This document shows, in pieces, positions 17,557 to 25,784 of a stretch of 64,000 bases of DNA. The stretch is from Bacillus paralicheniformis. GTDB lineage: Bacteria > Bacillota > Bacilli > Bacillales > Bacillaceae. The translations under genes were made by a program, and so were the position numbers. Each line of letters starts with the position of its first letter. The stretch's first letter is position 1. Location of the stretch: NCBI RefSeq assembly GCF_001042485.2, contig NZ_LBMN02000005.1, forward strand, positions 179,218-243,217, read 5' to 3'. Below the pieces are notes generated by a model. It was given only the letters and a program-made list of their open reading frames with translations. It made no database searches and had not been told where the DNA came from.

Positions 17557-18285
17557 TTGGGCCTCAGCCCCTGGTTGCACAGCGGTTTTTTTTCGGTAAA
17601 TCAATGCCGATAAAGAGATGCTTAATTCGTATAATACAAGCAGCGGGACGATCACCAACACATCCGAGATAAAATCGGGCGGTGTGATCACAACTGATAC
17701 GACGATCAGCGCAAAATAAGAAATTTTTCTCATTTTACTGAGCTTGGCCGGATTTAAAATCCCGAGGCTCGTTAAAAACATCACGATGAGGGGCATTTCA
17801 AACAAAAACCCGAATGGCAGTGTCAGGTTCATCATAAAGCGAAAATAATGCTCCGCCGTAAACATCGTTTGAAAATGGCCGGCGGATAATCCGATTAAAA
17901 ACTGAAGAACGAGCGGAAAGAGCACAACATAACCGAATACAATCCCTAAAATAAAAAAAGTGAACAGCCCCGGAATATAAAATAATGCCGTCCTCCGTTC
18001 GCGGTCGGTCAGCGCAGGCGCCACAAACCGCCATGTCTGAAAAGCGGCCACCGGTATGGTGGCTGCGACCGCCAGCACCCCCGCAATCATCATATATACC
18101 CAAAGAATATCCCCCGGCCCCAGTACAGCAAGCTTTTCATCAAGGTCTCTGATCAGCCAGTCATAGATGTCCTGAACAAACAAAAAGCCGGTGATGAGAA
18201 ACAGAATAAACGTCAGAAGCGTTTTAATGATTCGCTGGCGCAGCTCTTCAAGATGGGCAATCAAATGTGTTTCCCTTTTTTTCAC
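17551..18285 (-). CDS. tatCD: Sec-independent translocase subunit TatC (TatCd)
   Basis: A 244-residue membrane protein with six helices, the core receptor of the twin-arginine translocase. The family hallmark HLEELRQRI is at the N-terminus and FGFLFEMPLIVMFLT lies near residue 165; ITPPDFISD is in the last periplasmic loop. The start is placed at GTG 18285, eight bases after GGGGAGG, giving MKKRETHLIAHLEEL as in B. subtilis TatCd; a longer ATG-initiated frame (18306) would consume this ribosome site. It works with the adjacent TatAd to export PhoD, encoded just upstream in the same transcription unit. Confidence 0.93.
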   Translation of the reverse strand: MKKRETHLIAHLEELRQRIIKTLLTFILFLITGFLFVQDIYDWLIRDLDEKLAVLGPGDILWVYMMIAGVLAVAATIPVAAFQTWRFVAPALTDRERRTALFYIPGLFTFFILGIVFGYVVLFPLVLQFLIGLSAGHFQTMFTAEHYFRFMMNLTLPFGFLFEMPLIVMFLTSLGILNPAKLSKMRKISYFALIVVSVVITPPDFISDVLVIVPLLVLYELSISLSALIYRKKTAVQPGAEAQG

Positions 18286-18360
18286 CTTCGACTTCCTCCC
18301 CTTCACATGCTAAACAGAAAAAAAGAACAGACGGGTTCACCCGCCCGCTCTATTGATCAT

Positions 18361-18573
18361 CTATTTTGCCGATGGATCGCTTTGCTTTTTCACATTAGTC
18401 TCTTGTCCGATCTCATTGTCATCGGCAGATACTAATGACTTTGTCGCGCTTTTGAATTCGGTCAGCGTTTTTCCAAAAGCCCGGCCGATTTCCGGAAGCT
18501 TTGAAGGCCCGAAAATGATCAGCGCAATTACCAGAACCAGGATGAGACCCGGAATACCGATATTTGAAAGCAT
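18361..18573 (-). CDS. tatAD: Sec-independent translocase subunit TatA (TatAd)
   Basis: A 70-residue protein with one N-terminal membrane helix (residues ~5-20, [17 protein letters not shown]), the [14 protein letters not shown] hinge and an amphipathic helix, then a charged tail. This is the pore-forming subunit that also fulfils the TatB role in Bacillus. It has the same length as B. subtilis TatAd. GGATG lies upstream of the ATG. It lies between phoD and tatCD on the same strand. Confidence 0.95.
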   Translation of the reverse strand: MLSNIGIPGLILVLVIALIIFGPSKLPEIGRAFGKTLTEFKSATKSLVSADDNEIGQETNVKKQSDPSAK

Positions 18574-18595
18574 TTTGCTGTCATCCTTTCATTGA

Positions 18596-20347
18596 TTACT
18601 GGGTTACTTTTTTCTCCTTTTGCTTCACTTGCTTCTGATGGGCTCTTGTATGTGCGAGGAAACGGTCTTCTTCGACTTCGTTTGACTTCTTCACGCCTCC
18701 AGGCACAATGTTGGAAGCGGTCCGTTTCAGCCCTGTGTAGTCTTTATGATAAACATAGGAAGCTCTTGTCGAAATCGCGGCACCCGGTTCTGTCACATAT
18801 GGGACCACGCGGTAATCTGTCCGCCATTCTTCCGGTGTGACCGTACAGCGCACATAGCCGCGGTAATCATTGAAAAACTTTATATGAGGATTGTTCGATA
18901 AAATCTTATCCGTATCCGCTCTTTTATCAGCGCCGTTTCCTCCAGATGTAATCGACGTCCCGACGAATTCCACACCGAAGATGTCCGATTTTGGATTGTC
19001 AAAGTCAACGAGCAGGTTATTTGCCCAGCTGGCATGCACATCACCGGTGAGGACGACGATGTTGTTCAGTTTTTGAGATTTGATGAAGTCGATCACCCGC
19101 TTGCGCTGAGCGGGGTATCCGTCCCACGAATCCATGCTGTAAATCGGCGCCGCGCTTGTCCCAAAGTTCCATTGCGCAAAGAAAATCTGCTGTGCGATAA
19201 TGTTCCAGTGCGCCCCGGAACGACTCAGGTTGTCAAACAGCCAAGCCTCCTGTTCGGCTCCAAGCAACGTCCGCTTCGGATCATTCGATTCATCAGAAGG
19301 AGGCTTATTGCCATCTCCATTGGCTTGGTCATCGCGATACTGACGGGTATCAAGCACGCTAATGTCCGCCAGATTTCCGTAGGAAAAATTCCGGTACAAT
19401 TGCATATCAGGACCGTTCGGCAGGGATTTGCGGCGGAGCGGCATATGCTCGTAATAAGCTTGGTATGCGGCGGCGCGCCGTTTAATAAACGCTTCTACTG
19501 ACTGGCCTTTTTCAGGGATGACATTCGCGTAGTTGTTCTCCACTTCATGGTCGTCCCATGTGACAACCCACGGGAAGGCGGCATGCGCGGCTTTCAAGTT
19601 TGCATCTGAACGGTATTGGGCATGGCGGTTTCGGTAATCAAGCAGCGACATGATTTCAGGACCGCTGTGTGTCCTGACATTGCCTGTTTTTGAAACATAT
19701 TCATTCGGACCGTACTCATAAATATAGTCGCCGAGATGAAACACAAGATCGAGCTTTTCTTTCGCCATATGCTGATAGGCGGTATAATAGCCGTGTTCGT
19801 ACTGCTGGCATGAAGCAAAAGCGAATGTGAATGTAGCAACATCTGCCCCTGCCGCCGGAAGCGTTTTTGTCTTGCCGACGGGGCTCAGCTGGCTGCCGCA
19901 TTTAAAGCGGTAATAGTACACATGATTCGGTTTCAGTCCGGATACCTCAGCATGTACCGAGTGTGCAAGGTGCGGTGTCGCTTTTTCGGTTCCCCGTTTG
20001 ACGATACGGCGGAAGCGTTCGTCTTCCGCGACCTCCCATTTCACGGATACAGCTTCATTCGGCATCCCGCCCCCGTTTAGCGGATCGGGCGCCAGCCTTG
20101 TCCACAACACGACGCTGTCAGAAAGCGGATCTCCCGATGCTACGCCAAGTGTAAACGGATATTCGGAGAATGTCGGTGCTGCATTGACTTCCATTGCCCC
20201 CATCGATTGCGCAATTGCAAGTCCGAGCGAAAGCCCGGCTATTTTGCCGGCCCCTTGAATAAAACGGCGGCGGTCAAACGTATTGTCCTTGAGGCTTTCC
20301 TCGCTCAGCTTTTTCATCCATTCCTCCAGCGGTCCTTCATGTGTCAT
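18596..20347 (-). CDS. phoD: Alkaline phosphodiesterase/phosphatase PhoD, Tat substrate
   Basis: A 583-residue secreted phosphodiesterase/alkaline phosphatase, the same length as B. subtilis PhoD. The twin-arginine signal is at residues ~24-55: NTFDRRRFIQGAGKIAG then a hydrophobic stretch ending NAAP. The catalytic domain shows HLGDYIYEYG near 213, TWDDHEVENNYA near 265, LTGDVHASWANN near 440 and VGTSITSGG near 465, metal ligands of the PhoD superfamily (Fe/Ca site). The start at 20347 follows GAGGGG. A Pho box and a TATAAT -10 lie upstream, so PhoPR control under phosphate starvation is likely; export goes through the neighbouring TatAdCd. Confidence 0.96.
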   Translation of the reverse strand: MTHEGPLEEWMKKLSEESLKDNTFDRRRFIQGAGKIAGLSLGLAIAQSMGAMEVNAAPTFSEYPFTLGVASGDPLSDSVVLWTRLAPDPLNGGGMPNEAVSVKWEVAEDERFRRIVKRGTEKATPHLAHSVHAEVSGLKPNHVYYYRFKCGSQLSPVGKTKTLPAAGADVATFTFAFASCQQYEHGYYTAYQHMAKEKLDLVFHLGDYIYEYGPNEYVSKTGNVRTHSGPEIMSLLDYRNRHAQYRSDANLKAAHAAFPWVVTWDDHEVENNYANVIPEKGQSVEAFIKRRAAAYQAYYEHMPLRRKSLPNGPDMQLYRNFSYGNLADISVLDTRQYRDDQANGDGNKPPSDESNDPKRTLLGAEQEAWLFDNLSRSGAHWNIIAQQIFFAQWNFGTSAAPIYSMDSWDGYPAQRKRVIDFIKSQKLNNIVVLTGDVHASWANNLLVDFDNPKSDIFGVEFVGTSITSGGNGADKRADTDKILSNNPHIKFFNDYRGYVRCTVTPEEWRTDYRVVPYVTEPGAAISTRASYVYHKDYTGLKRTASNIVPGGVKKSNEVEEDRFLAHTRAHQKQVKQKEKKVTQ

Positions 20348-20387
20348 TCGTATTACCCCTCTCTATACAAATGATTGATCGGGTTCT

Positions 20388-20429
20388 ATTATAGGCAGAG
20401 TTTATTAATGAACTGTAAATTATTGTAAA
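20388..20429 (-). promoter_or_regulatory. PhoP-box promoter of phoD
   Basis: On the minus strand two TTTACA repeats (20429-20424, 20419-20414) and a TTAATA (20408-20403) follow at 10-11 base spacing, ending nine bases before a perfect TATAAT (20393-20388). This is the arrangement of Bacillus PhoP-activated promoters, which lack a normal -35. Confidence 0.75.
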
Positions 20430-20595
20430 CAGGAGGAGGGACGCGGTTGATGGTCCATCAAGTCGCACCGCCAATAGATGTGTCGAATTTTGTCACAATC
20501 CAACCCATTCGCCTATGATTTCGACAAAAACCCGGTCCTTTCCCACAGACCGATTTTCCCGTTTTTCTTCACATGATCTTTAAAGAGAGAAAACA

Positions 20596-20634
20596 AAAAA
20601 AGCCCACACCATTGCCGGACAATGATATGAGCTT
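20596..20634 (-). terminator. Terminator downstream of penP
   Basis: Minus strand stem of about 12 pairs including G-U pairs (GCTCATATCATTG / CAATGGTGTGGGC) with a four-base loop, followed by seven T residues. Confidence 0.75.
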
Positions 20635-20689
20635 GATCACCAAGTGACTTTATGTAAGATGATGTTTTGACGGATTCATCGCAATGTTT

Positions 20690-21612
20690 TTATTTGCCGT
20701 TCATGTTTAAGGCTTTCATTACCACCTTTGTTGCCTCTGCAATAAGTTTATCATCATACTTGGCGTCCTTTTTATCCCTGCTGGATAATACTGCAAGAAC
20801 GACAGGATCTCCTTTTGGCGGCCAAATGATGGCAATGTCATTCCGGGTTCCATATGATGCCGCTCCAGTTTTATCAGCCACTTCCCAACCGTCCGGCACA
20901 CTGGCACGGATTAAGGCGTCTCCAGTGGTATTTCGTTTCATCCAATCGATTAAAAGCTCGCGTTTTTCACTTGGAAGTTTATCTTCAAGAGCAAAAGCTC
21001 GAAGGCTTGTGACAAGTGCTCTTGCTGTACTGGTATCCTGAGTTTCACCCGGATTCACTTCATTTAACTCTGGTTCGAATCGTTCGGGATTTGTAACCTC
21101 ATCACCAATCTTCCTCAGTTCCTTTTTCAAACTTTCAGGTCCGCCAATTTGTTTAAGAATGAGATTCTGTGCCGCATTGTCACTATATCGAAGCGAAGCA
21201 TCCGCAAGCTCTTTGAGCGTCATTCCCGTATCAACGTGCTTTTCCGTAATCGGGTTGTAGTTTACAAGATCATCACGTGTATATGTTATTCTCTGGTTCA
21301 GATCTTCTATTGATTTCTGTTGCAAAAGCACGCCTACAGTTAAAGCCTTAATCGTCGAAGCAAAAGCAAAACGCTCATCCGGCCGATACGCTACCGTCCG
21401 GTTTGTACCTGTATCCAATGCAAAGATCCCGAGTTTTGCATCAAATTGTTCCTCAAGTTTTGCAAAATCATCTTTCATCTCCGTCTTTTCATTCTTCTCG
21501 GCAGGTTGCGAGGCATTCGTTTGATTGTTAGCGCATCCTGCAAGCCGACGCAAGAGAAAAGCAACACTGCTGCAGCCTTTTTCAGTTTTAAAGTACTGAA
21601 CCATAATTTCAT
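20690..21612 (-). pseudogene. penP: Class A beta-lactamase gene penP with a 1-bp deletion in the signal peptide
   Basis: The mature enzyme is intact and is the B. licheniformis 749/C-type class A penicillinase: catalytic Ser in FASTIKAL, SDN loop in RYSDNAAQN, Glu166 region in EPELNEV and KTG in DKTGAASYG. The expected start (ATG 21612-21610, after GGAGGGAG) reads MKLWFSTLKLKKAAAVLLFS then CVG and leaves the frame. The normal lipobox CVALAGC needs GTCGCGCTT; here it is GTCGGCTT, one base short, at about 21545-21549. The only in-frame ATG for the mature part is 21604, which gives an N-terminus without a proper signal. Either the enzyme is not exported, or this is a sequencing error. blaI and blaR1 next door are intact. 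Confidence 0.85.
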
Positions 21613-21756
21613 CAAAATCGTCTCCCTCCGTTTGAATATTTGATTGATCGTAACCAGATGAAGCACTCTTTCCACTATCCCTACAGTGTTATGGCTTGAA
21701 CGATCACGAAACAATAATTGGTACGTACGATCTTTCAGCCGACTCAAACATCAAAT

Positions 21757-21769
21757 CTTACAAATGTAG
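21757..21769. promoter_or_regulatory. BlaI operator (OP2 position)
   Basis: CTTACAAATGTAG is a TACA-N2-TGTA dyad typical of BlaI/MecI operators, in the penP leader about 145 bases upstream of the coding start. Confidence 0.75.
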
Positions 21770-21778
21770 TCTTTGAAA

Positions 21779-21806
21779 GTATTACATATGTAAGATTTAA
21801 ATGCAA
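21779..21806 (-). promoter_or_regulatory. penP promoter overlapped by BlaI operator OP1
   Basis: On the minus strand TTGCAT (21806-21801) and TAATAC (21784-21779) are spaced by 16 bases. The dyad ATTACATATGTAAG (21781-21794) covers the -10 and spacer, so bound BlaI would block RNA polymerase. Confidence 0.75.
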
Positions 21807-21912
21807 CCGTTTTTTCGGAAGGAAATGATGACCTCGTTTCCACCGGGGACAAATGAACGGAGGGAAGTGATGGAATTAAAAATGCAGAAACTGCATGTTC
21901 ACTCCAGTTAAA

Positions 21913-21961
21913 TTGACTTCTTAAAATGGCAAACCTATAATGAGAGTATTACATTTGTAAG
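21913..21961 (+). promoter_or_regulatory. blaI-blaR1 promoter with BlaI operator OP3
   Basis: TTGACT (21913-21918) and TATAAT (21936-21941) with 17-base spacing form a strong sigma-A promoter. The operator ATTACATTTGTAAG (21948-21961) directly follows the -10, giving autoregulation of blaI-blaR1. Confidence 0.85.
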
Positions 21962-21976
21962 TATAGGATGATTAAA

Positions 21977-22363
21977 ATGAAAAAAATACCTCAAATCTCT
22001 GATGCGGAATTAGAAGTGATGAAAGTCATCTGGAAGCATTCTTCGATCAATACCAATGAGGTAATTAAAGAGTTATCCAAAACCAGTACATGGAGCCCTA
22101 AAACCATCCAAACCATGCTGCTGCGCCTCATTAAAAAAGGCGCTTTAAACCACCATAAAGAAGGACGGGTTTTCGTTTACACACCAAATATAGACGAAAG
22201 TGATTATATAGAGGTTAAGAGTCACAGTTTTTTAAACCGGTTTTACAATGGAACTCTTAATTCGATGGTATTAAACTTTTTGGAGAATGATCAGCTGTCA
22301 GGTGAAGAAATTAATGAATTGTATCAAATATTAGAAGAACATAAGAACAGAAAGAAGGAATGA
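21977..22363 (+). CDS. blaI: Penicillinase repressor BlaI (PenI)
   Basis: A 128-residue winged-helix repressor starting MKKIPQISDAELEVMKVIW, with recognition helix SPKTIQTMLLRLIKKGAL near residue 40 and a C-terminal dimerisation helix bundle. This is the known length of B. licheniformis PenI. The start at 21977 (ATG, AGGATG upstream) is preferred over the in-frame ATG at 21968. It binds the TACA-N2-TGTA operators at 21757, 21781 and 21948 as a dimer, and is inactivated when BlaR1 detects beta-lactam. Its TGA overlaps the region just before the blaR1 ATG by one base spacing, so the two are coupled. Confidence 0.95.
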   Translation: MKKIPQISDAELEVMKVIWKHSSINTNEVIKELSKTSTWSPKTIQTMLLRLIKKGALNHHKEGRVFVYTPNIDESDYIEVKSHSFLNRFYNGTLNSMVLNFLENDQLSGEEINELYQILEEHKNRKKE

Positions 22364-22364
22364 A

Positions 22365-24170
22365 ATGAGCAGTTCTTTCTTTATTCCCTTTTTGGTTAGT
22401 CAAATTCTATTGTCTCTGTTTTTTTCTATCATCATACTCATTAAAAAACTGCTCAGGACTCAAATCACTGTAGGCACCCACTATTATATTAGCGTGATTT
22501 CTCTTTTGGCATTGATCGCTCCTTTTATCCCCTTTCATTTTCTAAAAAGCCATCATTTTGACTGGATTCTGAATTTAGGAGGAGCTCAATCGGCCTTATC
22601 CCAAACCCACTCCACAGACAAGACGACAGAAGCAATCGGCCAACATGTAAACTGGGTGCAGGACTTTTCGTTGTCGATTGAACAATCGTCTTCCAAAATG
22701 ATAGATTCAGCCTTTTTCGCAGTTTGGATATTGGGCGTTGCCGTTATGCTTTTGGCTACTCTTTATAGCAATCTAAAAATCGGCAAAATAAAAAAGAACC
22801 TGCAAATTGTTAACAACAAAGAGCTATTATCCCTTTTTCACACATGTAAAGAGGAAATACGCTTTCATCAAAAAGTCATTTTGGGCCGTTCTCCATTGAT
22901 AAAATCCCCCATTACATTTGGGGTCATTCGTCCATATATTATCTTGCCAAAAGATATTTCAATGTTTTCAGCCGACGAAATGAAATGTGTTTTGCTTCAT
23001 GAACTGTACCATTGCAAACGAAAAGATATGCTTATCAACTATTTTCTTTGCCTGTTGAAAATCGTCTATTGGTTTAATCCTCTCGTATGGTATTTATCAA
23101 AGGAAGCGAAAACGGAGATGGAGATTTCTTGCGACTTTGCCGTATTAAAAACGCTTGATAAAAAATTGCACCTCAAATATGGCGAGGTGATTTTAAAATT
23201 CACTTCAATTAAGCAAAGAACATCGTCTTTGTTAGCCGCTTCTGAATTCAGCAACTCATACAAACATATCAAAAGACGGATTGTTACAGTTGTCAACTTT
23301 CAGACGGCATCACCTTTGCTAAAGGCGAAAAGCGCCTTAGTGTTCACTCTTGTTCTTGGGGCCATATTAGCCGGTACTCCTTCTGTGTCTATATTGGCCA
23401 TGCAAAAAGAAACACGCTTTTTACCCGGCACCAATGTAGAATACGAAGATTACAGCACTTTTTTTGATAAATTTTCAGCCTCAGGGGGCTTTGTCCTGTT
23501 TAATTCTAATAGGAAAAAGTATACAATATACAATAGGAAAGAAAGCACCTCCAGATTCGCACCTGCTTCCACCTACAAGGTGTTTAGCGCATTGCTCGCA
23601 CTGGAATCCGGGATCATCACGAAGAACGACTCTCACATGACTTGGGATGGGACTCAATATCCGTATAAAGAATGGAATCAAGACCAGGATTTATTCTCTG
23701 CGATGAGCAGCTCCACAACATGGTATTTTCAAAAATTGGACCGGCAAATTGGGGAGGATCATTTACGTCATTATCTCAAATCTATACATTATGGAAATGA
23801 GGATTTTTCAGTCCCGGCCGATTATTGGCTGGATGGCTCTCTTCAAATTTCTCCACTTGAACAGGTCAATATATTAAAAAAGTTTTATGATAACGAATTT
23901 GATTTTAAACAGTCTAATATTGAAACTGTGAAAGATTCGATACGTTTAGAAGAATCAAATGGCAGGGTTTTATCCGGTAAAACCGGAACCTCGGTAATCA
24001 ACGGGGAACTCCATGCCGGTTGGTTTATCGGGTATGTAGAAACTGCCGATAATACTTTTTTCTTTGCTGTTCATATTCAAGGTGAAAAACGGGCTGCCGG
24101 AAGCTCCGCTGCCGAAATTGCACTTTCCATTTTAGATAAAAAAGGGATTTATCCCTCCGTTTCCCGATAA
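22365..24170 (+). CDS. blaR1: Beta-lactam sensor/transducer BlaR1 (PenJ)
   Basis: A 601-residue membrane sensor. Four membrane segments surround a cytoplasmic M56 metalloprotease domain with the zinc motif HELYHCKRKD near residue 210. The extracellular penicillin-binding sensor domain (~350-601) has the acylated Ser in ASTYKVFSALLAL near 402, an SSTTWYF motif near 448 and KTG in LSGKTGTSVI near 538. Binding of beta-lactam activates the protease, which leads to loss of BlaI. The length matches B. licheniformis PenJ. It overlaps no other gene and starts one base after the blaI stop. The target penP appears frameshifted, so in this strain the sensor may control an enzyme that is not secreted. 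Confidence 0.95.
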   Translation: MSSSFFIPFLVSQILLSLFFSIIILIKKLLRTQITVGTHYYISVISLLALIAPFIPFHFLKSHHFDWILNLGGAQSALSQTHSTDKTTEAIGQHVNWVQDFSLSIEQSSSKMIDSAFFAVWILGVAVMLLATLYSNLKIGKIKKNLQIVNNKELLSLFHTCKEEIRFHQKVILGRSPLIKSPITFGVIRPYIILPKDISMFSADEMKCVLLHELYHCKRKDMLINYFLCLLKIVYWFNPLVWYLSKEAKTEMEISCDFAVLKTLDKKLHLKYGEVILKFTSIKQRTSSLLAASEFSNSYKHIKRRIVTVVNFQTASPLLKAKSALVFTLVLGAILAGTPSVSILAMQKETRFLPGTNVEYEDYSTFFDKFSASGGFVLFNSNRKKYTIYNRKESTSRFAPASTYKVFSALLALESGIITKNDSHMTWDGTQYPYKEWNQDQDLFSAMSSSTTWYFQKLDRQIGEDHLRHYLKSIHYGNEDFSVPADYWLDGSLQISPLEQVNILKKFYDNEFDFKQSNIETVKDSIRLEESNGRVLSGKTGTSVINGELHAGWFIGYVETADNTFFFAVHIQGEKRAAGSSAAEIALSILDKKGIYPSVSR

Positions 24171-24263
24171 CAGTTTACTTTTTATTCTATGAACATGAAT
24201 GATGCGCAAATCGATGAATGGTCCTTTCACATTCCTAATAATACGGAACTTGGAGGCAAGAAC

Positions 24264-24800
24264 ATGGAAACCCTTTATACAGAAAGATTGACTTTGAGAA
24301 AAATGGAATTGGAAGATGCAGATGTCCTCTGTCAATACTGGTCAGATCCGGAAGTCACAAAATATATGAATATCACGCCTTTTACAGACGTCTCACAGGC
24401 GCGGGACATGATCCAAATGATCAATGATTTAAGCCTTGAAGGGCAGGCAAACCGCTTTTCAATCATTGTGAAAGAAACGGATGAAGTCATCGGGACGTGC
24501 GGTTTTAATATGATCGACCAGGAAAACGGCAGAGCTGAAATCGGCTATGACTTAGGGAGAAATCATTGGGGAAAAGGCTTTGCTTCCGAAGCTGTTCAAA
24601 AGCTGATCGACTACGGCTTTACAAGCTTGAACCTCAACCGGATCGAAGCGAAGGTAGAGCCCGAAAACACGCCTTCAATCAAACTCCTCAACTCGTTATC
24701 CTTTCAAAAGGAAGGACTGCTAAGAGATTACGAGAAAGCGAAAGGAAGACTGATTGACGTATACATGTTTTCGCTGCTGAAAAGAGAATACGCTGGGTAA
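24264..24800 (+). CDS. GNAT-family N-acetyltransferase (RimJ/RimL type)
   Basis: A 178-residue acetyltransferase starting METLYTERLTLRKMELEDAD. Motif A for acetyl-CoA binding is EIGYDLGRNHWGKGFASEA near residue 95, followed by the typical RIEAKVEPENTPSIKLLNSLSFQKEGLLRDY C-terminal strand-helix unit. The start at 24264 has GGAGG eight bases upstream; the frame is open further upstream without a ribosome site. Members acetylate ribosomal protein N-termini, antibiotics or amino acids; the substrate cannot be told. It stands alone between blaR1 and a bidirectional terminator. Confidence 0.85.
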   Translation: METLYTERLTLRKMELEDADVLCQYWSDPEVTKYMNITPFTDVSQARDMIQMINDLSLEGQANRFSIIVKETDEVIGTCGFNMIDQENGRAEIGYDLGRNHWGKGFASEAVQKLIDYGFTSLNLNRIEAKVEPENTPSIKLLNSLSFQKEGLLRDYEKAKGRLIDVYMFSLLKREYAG

Positions 24801-24811
24801 CCGGCATGCAG

Positions 24812-24844
24812 AAGAGCTTCCTCTAAGGTGAGGAAGCTCTTTTT
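24812..24844. terminator. Bidirectional terminator between the acetyltransferase and glnL
   Basis: AAGAGCTTCCTC / GAGGAAGCTCTTT stem with a six-base loop, T-run on the plus strand; it also overlaps the end of glnL, which ends here from the other side. Confidence 0.85.
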
Positions 24845-25778
24845 AACCCCTTTTTCCGGCGCTTTCGCTCAACCGCTTGGCTTCCAAAAAGAAAACCTGA
24901 ATAAATTTCTTCGTGTTGACGCGGGCGGACGGCAAGGCGGCGGCAGAGTCTTTCTGCAGCTCTTTCATTTTTTTGCTGATGACAGTAAAGTCAAAAAAAC
25001 GGGACGCATAGCTTTCAAACCGCGGATTTGAAAAATCTGTTAAACCGAGTGATGCGAAATGGTTTAGCGAATGGCTGACCGCCCGCCGTATCCGCTGCTC
25101 AGACGCTTTAATCTCCCTGTTGATCTCCACGGGTGAAGCAGCCGGCCCGAGCTTTTGCTCGGCAATCTGATGAAAAATCTGTTTGAGCGGCGGAAAGTCC
25201 TTTTCATATAATGAAGTCTGTTCATCATCAAACAAATACTGAAGGATGGCGAGTAAATCCTGGGACCCGCTCTCCCCGACGATTCCGAGTTCAGAAAGGA
25301 GAAATTCGCCCGTTTCCTGAATGCTTTTTTCCCTAAAGCCGTTTTTTCGTCCGCTGCCGAGACTCACGAGCCGGTTCAGCGAAGATTGTATGTCATGGAT
25401 CGACCTTTCCAGCTCGATGCGCTCCTTGACTTTTTGAATGACGTTCAAGATTTCAATGCGGTTAATCGGTTTATGTATATAATATTCAATCCCCAAAGAA
25501 TAGGCTTCACCGATCATTTCCTTCGATTCCACCTGGGAAATCATGATGATCTTCCCTGAGAAAGCGCCATACAAATGACGAACCGTCTCAATTCCGTCGC
25601 GGAGCGGCATTAAAAGATCGACAAACAAAATATCAATTTGCTGCAAATTCAGGACGTGGCCTTCCAAATCGCAGCCGTCTTCCGCTTCTCCGGCCACTTC
25701 TCCCAAATCTTCGTCTTCAATGATTTGTTTTAAAATCGATCGCACAGCACGGTCATCATCTGCAATAAAAAAACGCAC
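24843..25778 (-). CDS. glnL: Response regulator GlnL
   Basis: A 311-residue regulator with an N-terminal receiver (IADDDRA near residue 5, phospho-acceptor Asp in ILFVDLLMP near 53, HKPI near 103) and a C-terminal YcbB-type helical DNA-binding domain rather than a common winged helix. It corresponds to B. subtilis GlnL (YcbB), which together with GlnK activates the glutaminase and glutamine transporter genes when glutamine is present. Six bases separate it from glnK upstream. The expected target site TTTTGT-N4-TTTTGT is present in front of glsA at 27233-27248. Confidence 0.9.
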   Translation of the reverse strand: MRFFIADDDRAVRSILKQIIEDEDLGEVAGEAEDGCDLEGHVLNLQQIDILFVDLLMPLRDGIETVRHLYGAFSGKIIMISQVESKEMIGEAYSLGIEYYIHKPINRIEILNVIQKVKERIELERSIHDIQSSLNRLVSLGSGRKNGFREKSIQETGEFLLSELGIVGESGSQDLLAILQYLFDDEQTSLYEKDFPPLKQIFHQIAEQKLGPAASPVEINREIKASEQRIRRAVSHSLNHFASLGLTDFSNPRFESYASRFFDFTVISKKMKELQKDSAAALPSARVNTKKFIQVFFLEAKRLSESAGKRG

Positions 25779-25784
25779 AGGCCT

